This document shows positions 58,001 through 64,000 of a stretch of 64,000 bases of DNA, piece by piece. The translations under genes were made by a program, and so were the position numbers. The stretch spans positions 31,526,013 to 31,590,012 of the forward strand of contig OZ024808.1 in assembly GCA_964017045.1 (NCBI GenBank). Direction: 5' to 3'. Each line of letters opens with the position of its first letter. Within the stretch, counting starts at the first letter, position 1. Source of the DNA: Omphiscola glabra (Eukaryota; Mollusca; Gastropoda; Lymnaeidae). Below the pieces are notes generated by a model. It saw only the letters and a program-made list of their open reading frames with translations, had not been told where the DNA came from and searched no databases.

Positions 58001-60269
58001 TTCTAGCGACGCTCTGATCAGACGCGCGAATTGGTCATGGTCAATGTGATCAGGTTAATTTCCATTGTTTCTGTGAGTCATTGTTATTAGTGTAAGTACA
58101 CTGTAAGGCCCAGCCTAATTGCGCAATGTCACATGGGGTAGCGATAGGGAGAGTGTGAGCCAGCGGGTCTCAACATGTGACTCAGCAATTATAGCCTAGA
58201 AAATGACTTAGCTATCACATAATAGAAATGTGAGTTATCTATCATCGTCTAAAATCTTATTTAACTAACAGAGATTAGAAATGCGACTTAGCTATTAAAG
58301 ACTAGAAATATGTCTTAGATAAATTGCCCAGAAAAGTGACTGAGCTATCTTAGCCTAGAAAAGTGACTTAGTATCAAAGCCTATAAATGTGACTTAGCTA
58401 TCATAAACTAGAACTAGAACTTAGCTAATATAGCCTAGAGATATAAATTTTCATAGCTTAGAAATATGACGTTGTTACATTTGCCTAGAAATTTAACTTA
58501 GCTCTTATAGCTTAGGAATGTAACTTGCTATCACACTCTAGAAATGTGACTTAGCCATCATACACTAGAAATATGACACAGCTAACATAGTTTAGAAATA
58601 TCAATTATCTATCATAACTTCTAAATATGACTTATCTATATTAGTCATGAAATGGGATTGGTATCATTCCTAGAAATGTAACTTAGCTATCATTGCTTAT
58701 AAATGTACATTATCTGTCAGAGATTATACATGTGACTTGGCTAACATATCTTAGAAATATCACCTAGCTTCAGAGACAAGAGTTATGATTTAACTATTAT
58801 AGTCTAGAAATATGACTTAGCTATGATAGTCTAGCGATCTGACTTAGAATATATATTTGATCTTAGATGTCTAACTTAGTTATTTTAGAACCTAGAGAAA
58901 TGATTTAGCTATTAAAACATATAAATCTGACAGCTATTAGAACCTAGTTATCAGGCTTAGTTGTTAGAACCTAGATATATGAATTAGCTATTAGAACCTA
59001 GATATCTGGCTTATCTTTTAGCACATAAAGACTTAACTTAGGTTTTAGAACTTAGAAATCTGACATAGCTGTTAGAACCTAGAGATCTGACTAAGCTTTT
59101 AGAGCCTAGATAGCTGACTTAGCTATTAAAAATTAGATATCTGACTTATCAAAGGGAATCTAGTGGTCTGATTTAAGTTTTAGAGCCTAGAGATCTTAAT
59201 TAGCTATTAGAATCTAAAGATCTGATTTAGCATTTAGAAACTAGTGGTCTCACTGAGCATATAGAACCTATTGGTCTGAATTAACTATGAGAACTTAGTG
59301 GTTTGACTTAGCAATTAGAACATGGTGGTCTGAATTAACTTTTTGAACCTAATGTTCAGATTTAGCAATTAGAACCTAGTGGTCTGAATTAACAATTAGT
59401 ACCTGGTGTTTTCACTTAGCAATTAAAACCTAGTGGTCTGAACTAACTATTAGAATCTAGTAGTCTGACGTAGCAATTAGAACCTAGTGATCTGAATCAA
59501 CTATTAGAACCTAGTGATCTGAATCAACTATTAGAACCTAGTGATCTGAATCAACTATTAGAACCTAGTGATCTGAATCAACTATTAGAACCTAGTGATC
59601 TGAATCAACTATTAGAACCTAGTGATCTGAATCAACTATTAGAACCTAGTGATCTGAATCAACTATTAGAACCTAGTGATCTGAATCAACTATTAGAACC
59701 TAGTGATCTGAATCAAGTATTAGAACTTAGAAAAATTGACCATTTTAAGACGTGACGTTACATTTCAAAGGAGTAAAGATTTTATTTTTGTGTTCAAATT
59801 CCAACAAAATTATTTTCATTGCCATAAAAGGGAGTCTTTCCAACACAGAGACATAGTTCATTTCTTAATCTTATAGAACTCTAAATTTTGATCTAGAAAA
59901 CTACACCTGACATCTCATATCATTTAATTTTCAACAAAACTATATCTATTATTCAAAAGGTAGTTGTTAACTTCAAAATTATAAACGATTTACCAATGGT
60001 ATTTGTCTTTTAATATTTAAACTTTTCGTCTTATTGCTAAAATTGTAAAAATAAATAAACTATTTTCTACCTGGTAATACAGTCAGTGTATCCACCCACG
60101 TCACTCTGACGTCATCAGCCAACTGCAGGTATTTCATTGTCAATTTTATTTCACTGTTCACCACCATTCTCCAAGCGTCCAGGGGCCGCACACAGGGAAC
60201 AAAAGGGACAAGGTAACCAGCTTCATCTTGGCCTTTCGTCTCATCTTGGCCTTTCGTCTCTCCAGATAA
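46180..60269 (-). CDS. Gene G4: secreted multi-exon Ig-domain glycoprotein
   Basis: Gene-level entry. Exons: 60071-60269, 55897-56020, 54536-54671, 51629-51768, 49334-49454, (possible 12-nt exon 49127-49138), 47543-47659, 47118-47316, 46180-46455. All have GT donors and AG acceptors and phases match, except that one 0-to-2 exon seems missing between 49334 and 47659. The N-terminal half is beta-rich, with several N-glycan sequons (NSS, NLT, NTS, NNS, NFS), and not recognised. The C-terminal half has two Ig-type domains with paired Cys. No transmembrane segment precedes the stop, so it is probably secreted. The 5' end (signal peptide) is not found. Mollusc Ig-lectin families and hemolin-like Ig proteins are possible relatives; no lectin domain is attached in the recovered exons. 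Confidence 0.72.
46768..46862. mobile_element. hAT 3'-end scrap between short direct repeats
   Basis: ggccatttggaaggttgaga followed by accactg (46801-46833) is the familiar end of hAT-type elements. The flanks ttctaatgacaccc.tgta are repeated on both sides, so the scrap sits in a two-copy tandem unit. No matching left TIR found. Confidence 0.5.
46890..47065. repeat. About 36-40-bp tandem repeat, 4-5 copies
   Basis: Units share gtggagtgagtctatcc, tctacaac and acacag. Located in the G4 intron next to exon 47118-47316. Confidence 0.88.
47118..47316 (-). CDS. G4 exon: second half of an Ig domain
   Basis: 199 nt, one leading base and 66 codons. Contains FVKVDESINEDMKYLCVATN, the typical Y-x-C F-strand of an Ig domain, then KNGKQATHYFAINTYIPLEI. 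Donor AAT|gtaagt, acceptor tatcaatcag. Joins in frame to 47543-47659 and 46180-46455. Confidence 0.88.
47543..47659 (-). CDS. G4 exon: first half of an Ig domain
   Basis: 117 nt (1 + 38 codons + 2). Reads FNTICHIICDAIGDDVEKVD and VNPDGTRFQLEQKTD, with Cys residues that would pair with the LCVATN Cys of the next exon. Donor AG|gtaatc; acceptor ccaactgaag. An in-frame stop lies just upstream of the acceptor, supporting the exon start. It needs a preceding exon ending in phase 2, which I did not find. Confidence 0.82.
47825..48035 (+). mobile_element. LINE 3'-end fragment (copy 2)
   Basis: Reads VPSVDGHRKKSYGMRLFEAI, APKLWNSLPQSLKN, then decays. Same family as 1015-1270, slightly better preserved. 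'APKLWNSLP' is a hallmark of LINE RT C-termini. Ends with an atcatcataaa tail. Confidence 0.72.
48035..48185. repeat. About 41-bp degenerate repeat
   Basis: Units of cagctttgatctgatgcctc and acagtcagaggtaactcatg; related copies before the LINE fragment at 47740-47800 show the LINE inserted in the array. Confidence 0.8.
48290..48645. repeat. Minisatellite, 16-bp unit, about 21 copies
   Basis: Unit ctctgccccactccta. Because 16 is not a multiple of 3 and the unit lacks stops on the plus strand, all three plus frames are open and encode the same Pro/Ser/Leu-rich 16-residue repeat. Not a gene. Confidence 0.95.
48722..49120. other. G4 intron, no further exon found
   Basis: Searched on the minus strand for the missing phase 0-to-2 exon; no stop-free, splice-bounded candidate was seen. 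Confidence 0.4.
49127..49138 (-). CDS. Candidate 12-nt microexon of G4
   Basis: Between a strong acceptor (gttcttctctag) and CAG|gtatat lie four codons (EYFQ), phase 0 to 0, compatible with the preceding exon. The signals are good but so short an exon needs transcript support. Confidence 0.3.
   Translation of the reverse strand, partial: RYM
49334..49454 (-). CDS. G4 exon E
   Basis: 121 nt (1 + 40 codons). Reads VDANFSDTTVRMKMSERMKS and GIIMMSFYKMKEGSVISFIS. NFS is a glycan sequon. Donor AGT|gtaagt is consensus; acceptor attctaccag. Fold not recognised; alternating hydrophobics suggest beta strands. Confidence 0.75.
49465..49860. repeat. Minisatellite, 26-bp unit, about 15 copies
   Basis: ctagacaaatgggagatgtg plus tttaaa; 'taatcaaatggg' variants. 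It begins about 12 bp upstream of the exon 49334-49454 acceptor. Confidence 0.95.
49938..50082. repeat. 36-bp tandem repeat, 4 copies
   Basis: gcgtgtgattcctgccacca plus agagattgatattaca. Confidence 0.95.
50375..51545. repeat. Minisatellite, 32-bp unit, about 36 copies
   Basis: ttgacaagtactgctcaagt plus caaactttaata, with cc/gc, ca/ta and g/c variants. A multi-unit block recurs (for example around 50800-51000 and 51060-51240), suggesting higher-order duplication. Ends about 85 bp before exon 51629-51768. Confidence 0.95.
51629..51768 (-). CDS. G4 exon D
   Basis: 140 nt (46 codons + 2). Reads IRTKPEQRAGHYVHMEVFSS, FVDLKTGEFEMRPLDD and YANNSVEFLD. NNS is a glycan sequon. Donor AG|gtaagc, acceptor tttttttcatag. 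Joins in frame with 54536-54671 and 49334-49454. Confidence 0.78.
51862..52078. repeat. (GA)n microsatellite
   Basis: gagaga tract with aaag and gtga interruptions. Confidence 0.96.
52362..53072. repeat. Minisatellite, 38-bp unit, about 19 copies
   Basis: acactggctacacatctggt, acaagaagcacaacagaa, with agaaac/agtaac alternation. Confidence 0.96.
53185..53898 (+). mobile_element. GC-rich interspersed element, copy B (longest)
   Basis: Carries all landmarks of copy A plus extra ones (cgaattagttgcgaggtgga, ccgctgacgccatttcctaa). Overlapping Pro/Arg-rich frames on both strands reflect GC content. Ends near tcctaatgagatatttca, matching the start of the reversed copy C. Confidence 0.85.
53990..54372. 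repeat. Two degenerate tandem repeats (about 21- and 26-bp units)
   Basis: 53990-54150: atcaagatgtctacttatta. 54180-54370: agtgacgtatatgtacactt with ggtctc/gatttc linkers. Confidence 0.85.
54536..54671 (-). CDS. G4 exon C
   Basis: 136 nt (1 + 45 codons). Reads YGQTYQFRSMGDNSAHQVLS, EDAMPVVEMNTSEVVYNIGQ and DAFFK. NTS is a glycan sequon. Donor AAG|gtatta, acceptor tgattatcaaag. In frame with neighbours on both sides. Confidence 0.76.
54695..54905. repeat. Degenerate repeat, about 11-25-bp units (gcaggtgga)
   Basis: Units of aagcaggtggacacaa/ggtggaggta, adjacent to the exon C acceptor on the intron side. Confidence 0.8.
55210..55600. repeat. Degenerate repeat, about 28-bp unit
   Basis: Units with gattagtgagacagagttag and variable spacing. 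Confidence 0.75.
55897..56020 (-). CDS. G4 exon B
   Basis: 124 nt (2 + 40 codons + 2). Reads TFYELSPGDVVGKFMNSSVT, VPDNLTSDSMIFMSASCGGN. NSS and NLT are glycan sequons. Donor AG|gtaagc, acceptor ctctcctcag, both strong. In frame with exons A and C. Confidence 0.78.
56270..56405. repeat. Degenerate 'tagaaatatgactta' repeat, short block
   Basis: Same family as the large block at 58180-59740. Confidence 0.7.
56935..57195. repeat. Degenerate repeat, about 16-20-bp unit
   Basis: actgggtatacttatact-type units with gctctaaca insertions. Confidence 0.75.
57225..57710 (-). mobile_element. GC-rich interspersed element, copy C (reverse, truncated)
   Basis: Reverse complement of about 53410-53898. Starts tgaaatatctcattaggaaa and ends at ccgttaa. 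It lacks the first 225 bp of copy B. Confidence 0.85.
57715..58180. other. G4 intron, unique DNA
   Basis: No exon, RNA or repeat recognised. Confidence 0.5.
58180..59730. repeat. Degenerate to perfect 26/27-bp repeat block
   Basis: A gradient: highly diverged 'agaaatatgacttagctatc' units at the left, 'gaacctagtggtctgaatta' in the middle, and nine almost identical 27-bp units (ttagaacctagtgatctgaa plus tcaacta) at 59480-59718. Confidence 0.9.
60071..60269 (-). CDS. G4 exon A (most 5' found)
   Basis: 199 nt (66 codons + 1), phase 0 start. Reads LSGETKGQDETKGQDEAGYL, VPFVPCVRPLDAWRMVVNSE, LQLADDVRVTWVDTLTVLP. Donor CAG|gtagaa, acceptor tctctgtacag. An 18-bp coding tandem duplication makes the doubled GQDETK. 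In frame with exon B. Upstream exon(s) with the signal peptide not found. Confidence 0.72.
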
Positions 60270-60345
60270 CTGTACAGAGATGAATGAATGGACCAAATAA
60301 CTGTACACAGATACATTTATGGACCAGATAACTGTATACAAATGG
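60258..60345. repeat. 31-bp repeat spanning the exon A acceptor
   Basis: Three units of ccagataactgtacagagat and gaatgaatgga-like sequence at about 60262, 60293 and 60324. The first contains the exon A start and acceptor (tgtacag|TTATCTGG); the others lie upstream in the intron. Confidence 0.85.
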
Positions 60346-60434
60346 AAGGTGTTAGAATAATGAATGAATTGATTTTTATTATTGTTAAAGATGTTTCTGT
60401 TTTGAGTTTAAATATTTCAGCTTTCTGGTTTTGG

Positions 60435-60830
60435 TATATACAATATCCTCACTGTGATATATGCAACTTCCTCACTGTGATATATACAACCTCTTCAATG
60501 TAATATGTACAAAATGCTTGCTGTGATATTTACAAAATTTTGACAATGATATGTACAACCTACTGCCTATGACATTTACAACATGCTGCCAATGATATGT
60601 ACATAATGGGAGCTGCAATATTTACAAACTAATGTTTGTACAACATACAAGTTTTATATGTATAACCTGATGACTGTGATATGTACAACAGGATTCCTGT
60701 GATATATACAACCTACTTGCTGTGATATGTATAACCAGCAAACTTTGAAATATACAACCTAATGGATGTGATATGTACAACCTACTGGATGTAATATGTA
60801 AAACCTGCAAGCCTTGATATGTGCATTCTC
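60435..60830. repeat. Degenerate repeat, about 22-bp unit
   Basis: Units with gtgatatgtacaacctact and a variable linker. Confidence 0.85.
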
Positions 60831-60834
60831 TGTT

Positions 60835-61190
60835 AGGGGTGCTGGGGAGTCGAAGTCAATCACAAGCTTGTAGACTGGAGTACTCTCTCCAGAAAACATC
60901 TAGACAAGCAAAAACATCCCCAGCACCCTCGGTAGATAGGTGCGACTCATTAGCCTTGGATAGCTCTCATCTAAGAGAAGGCAAACTGAACTGAAACCTA
61001 GAGATGATGTCCCATGAGCAGTATGAAAGAATTAAAATTCCGACAACTACTGCGACGTAGAATGCATTAAGAACACAGTGAGACACAAGACAAATTGCTG
61101 GTCAACTACTGCATTCTGGTCTAGTTTCAGTCGTCTAGAATAAGTCTTCTTAATGGAAAAATAAGCAAGTAGGAGAGAGTAAGGCTCACT
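60835..61190. other. Unique stretch, no feature seen
   Basis: Contains 'gctggggagtcgaagtcaat' and its partner 'atccccagcaccctcgg', a weak inverted pair 80 bp apart; possible decayed SINE. Not assigned. Confidence 0.3.
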
Positions 61191-61197
61191 TTATACA

Positions 61198-61622
61198 AAC
61201 ACAGCTTAAGTCAAGGCTACTACTTAAGTCAAGGCTACTACTTAAGTCAAGGCTACTACTTAAGTCAAGGCTACTACTTAAGTCAATGCTACTACTTAAG
61301 TCAAGGCTACTACTTAAGTCAAGGCTACTACTTAAGTCAAGGCTACTACTAAGTCAAGGCTACTACTTAAGTCAAGGCTACTACTTAAGTCAAGGCTACT
61401 ACTTAAGTCAAGGCTACTACTAAAGTCAAGGCTACTACTTAAGTCAAGGCTACTACTTAAGTCAAGGCTACTACTTAAGTCAAGGCTACTACTTAAGTCA
61501 AGGCTACTACTAAAGTCAAGGCTACTACTTAAGTCAAGGCTACTACTTAAGTCAAGGCTACTACTTAAGTCAAGGCTACTACTTAAGTCAAGGCTACTAC
61601 TTAAGTCAAGGCTACTACTCAG
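61198..61622. repeat. Minisatellite, 18-bp unit, about 23 copies
   Basis: ttaagtcaaggctactac, nearly perfect, with a single 17-bp unit and a few aaagtc variants. Confidence 0.97.
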
Positions 61623-61689
61623 TTGAAACCGTTGTCATCTTCTCAAGTAAAGGATGATCTATCTATCTATATATTGATATAACATTGCC

Positions 61690-62055
61690 GAACAACGTTC
61701 CAGTGGATAATTGGGTGGTGGCTGGGTTGTAAATGGGCTTTGACTGGGTGGTGATTGGGTGGTCTGGGTGGTGATTGGGTGGTGGCTGGGTGGTGATTGG
61801 ATAGTGGCTGGGTGGTGATTCGGTGGTGGCTGGGTTGTTAATTGGGTTTGAATGGGTGGTGGCTGGATTGTAAATGGGGTTTGACTGAGTGGTGGCTGGG
61901 TGGTAATTGGGTGGTGACTGGGTGGTAATTGGTTGGTGGCTGGGTGGCAATTGGATAGTGACTGGGTGGTGATTGGGTTTGACTGGGTGGTGATTGGATA
62001 GTGACTGGGTGGTAATTGGGTTTGACATGGTGGTGATTGGTTGTTGTTGGGTGAT
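61690..62055. repeat. Minisatellite, irregular 9-30-bp units (tgggtggtgatt)
   Basis: Nested units of gggtggtgattgggt, ggtggctgggtggt and ggtttgact. The minus-strand frames (SHHPVTTQ-like) are by-products. Confidence 0.93.
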
Positions 62056-62059
62056 GTTT

Positions 62060-62575
62060 TAAATATTTACAAAACAAGATGAGATCTTGACAACTAAAGC
62101 TTTTTATTTGCTCTTGGTGTATTGTCAATAGAAATATGACAAGAAAAACAAAGGAGAAAGTACCATATGGAGTGAACAGGGAAATAACTTAGAAATAATG
62201 TCGCTTTTAACAAGTCTTCTCTCTACAGTACAAGTGGAGAGCTATATTGGGCCTCCCGGAGATGGGACCCATACGGACATATCGGAGGTCATCTACGTCA
62301 TTATAAGAACCAAGAGGAGAGCACAAGTCAAATGCTGGTCACGGGATTGTTAGTCGTTGTGCGTGTACTTGTTTCAGTATGGCTTGGTGTTTCATACAGA
62401 GGGCGTAATACCTCATTATTATTAAGTGCACTTGGGCCGCACATACATAGGAAACGTTATAGTTGGGTATAAATTTGTTAAAGATTTTCTTTTTCTGTTC
62501 TATGAACTTTATGAAATACAATAATGAACAATGTAAACTATTATAACATAAAAATAATTGAAACGGTGTTAAATC
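62060..62575. other. Unique stretch, no supported exon
   Basis: Checked on the minus strand for the G4 signal-peptide exon; candidate frames contain stops. Confidence 0.4.
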
Positions 62576-62579
62576 CCTG

Positions 62580-64000
62580 TGAATGAAATGATGTGTTAAG
62601 GGTGTATGAATGAAATGGTGGTTAAGAGCATATGAATGAAATGGTGTGTTAAGGGCATATGAATGAAATGGTGTGTTAAGGGCATATGAATGAAATTGTG
62701 TGTTAAGGGTGTATGAATGAAATGGTGCGTTAAGGGCATATGAATGAAATGGTGTGTTAAGAGCATATGAATGAAATGGTGTGTTAAGGGCATATGAATG
62801 AAATGGTGTGTTAAGGGCATATGAATGAAATGATGTGTTAAGAGCATATGAATGAAGTGGTGTGTTAAGGGTGTAAGAATGAAATGGTGCGTTAAGGGTG
62901 TATGAATGAAATGGTGCGTTAAGAGTGTATGAATGAAATGGTGCGTTAATGGTATATGAATGAAATGGTATGTTAAGGGCATATGAATGGTATGGTGGTT
63001 AAGGGCATATGAATGAAATGATGTGTCAAGGGCATATGAATGAAATGATGTATTAAGGGCATGTGAATGAAATGGTGTGTTAAGGGCATATGAATGAAAT
63101 GGTGCGTTAAGGGCATATGAATGAAATTATTTTTAAGGGCATATGAATGAAATGATGTGTTAAGGACATATGAATGAAATGATGTGTTAGTTGCATATGA
63201 ATGAAATGATGTGTTAAGGGCAAATGAATGAAATGATGTGTTAAGGGCATATGAATGAAATGATATGTTAAGGGCATATGAATGGAATGGTGTGTTAAGA
63301 ACATATGAATGAAATGGTGTGATAAGGGCATATGAATAAAATGATGTGTTAAAGGCATATGAATGAAATGGTATGTTAGGGCATATGAATAAAATGGTGT
63401 GTTAAGGGCATATGAATGAAATTGTGTGTTAAGTGCTATGAATGAAATGATGTGTTAAAGTCATATGAATGAAATGATGTGTTAAGGACATGTGAATGAA
63501 ATGGTGCGTTAAGGCATATGAATGAAATGATTTTTAAGGGCATATGAATGAAATGATGTGTTAAGGACATATGAATGAAATGATGTGTTAGTTGCATATG
63601 AATGAAATGATGTGTTAAGGGCAAATGAATGAAATGATGTGTTAAGGGCATATGAATGAAATGGTGGGTTAAGGGCATATGATGAAACGATGTGTTAATG
63701 AAATATGAATAAAATGATGTGTTAAGGGCATATGAATGGAATAATGTGGTAAGGGCATATGAATGAAATGATATGTTAAGGGCATATGAATGGAATGGTG
63801 TGTTAAGAACATATGAATGAAATGGTGTGATAAGGGCATATGAATAAAATGATGTGTTAAAGGCATATGAATGAAATGATGTGTTAAAGTCATATGAATG
63901 AAATGATGTGTTAAGAACATGTGAATGAAATGGTGGGTTAAGGGCATATGAATGAAATGGTGTGTTAAGGGCATATAAATGAAATGGTGTGTTAAGGGCA
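62580..64000. repeat. Minisatellite, 27-bp unit, over 50 copies, open at the right edge
   Basis: gtgtgttaagggcatatgaa plus tgaaatg. Blocks of variants recur: the rare 'ttatttttaagggc' or 'tgatttttaagggc' unit at about 63125 and 63527 is followed by the same order of units. Minus-strand frames of PLTHHFIHM repeats are by-products. Confidence 0.96.

Noticed and set aside
1..64000. CRISPR array
   Set aside because: Many direct repeats, but units are head-to-tail with no unique spacers and the DNA is plainly eukaryotic.

Overview
The window looks like metazoan nuclear DNA, most likely from a heterobranch gastropod such as a planorbid-type snail. The grounds are AT-rich sequence, GT-AG introns, a TTAGGG-type telomeric tract, animal transposon families (Tigger/pogo, hAT, Ty3/gypsy, a tRNA-derived SINE, LINE tails) and secreted C-type lectin genes with a Cys-rich 'SFMYN..TK.CTPGS' exon. 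The gastropod assignment is inference. No bacterial genes, operons, CRISPR arrays or rRNA were seen.

All recognisable host coding sequence is on the minus strand. There are three tandem paralogues of a small secreted C-type lectin gene. L1 has a signal-peptide exon at 7250-7545 and a PAN/apple-like exon at 1599-1748; its lectin exon lies beyond the left edge. L2 has exons at 16257-16397, 15564-15713 and 14531-14933. L3 has exons near 31989-32138 and at 30458-30857. The middle exon is 150 nt in all three, with the same phases, and the units are spaced about 14-16 kb. Further right, G4 is a split gene with eight exons recovered (60269 down to 46180). It encodes N-glycosylated extracellular segments followed by immunoglobulin-type domains and stops at 46180. 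Lectin and Ig proteins of this kind are typical of mollusc humoral immunity, but function is inferred.

The rest is introns and intergenic DNA. By my tally roughly a third of the window is minisatellite, in about 50 arrays with units of 10-102 bp. Several have higher-order structure: 405 bp = 9 x 45, 306 bp = 17 x 18, and 92 bp = 2 x 46. Most long open frames in the window are by-products of these arrays.

Transposon content, left to right: a LINE 3' tail (1015-1270), a long LTR-like unit (3868-5063), GC-rich element copy A (10150-10795), a hAT MITE with target-site duplication (17106-17313), a broken DDE integrase gene (19469-20640), a gypsy RT scrap (22725-23230), a second LTR-like unit (23330-23880, minus), a SINE (25090-25391, minus), a long inverted-repeat element (26964-27379), a Tigger deletion derivative with TIRs (27682-28713), a degenerate gypsy element (35707-40320), a hAT scrap (46801-46833), a second LINE tail (47825-48035) and GC-rich copies B (53185-53898) and C (57225-57710, minus).

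The most interesting pattern is that many minisatellites begin inside an exon and run across its boundary, so splice sites or stop codons of the lectin and Ig genes are themselves tandemly duplicated. I see this at seven boundaries in four genes.
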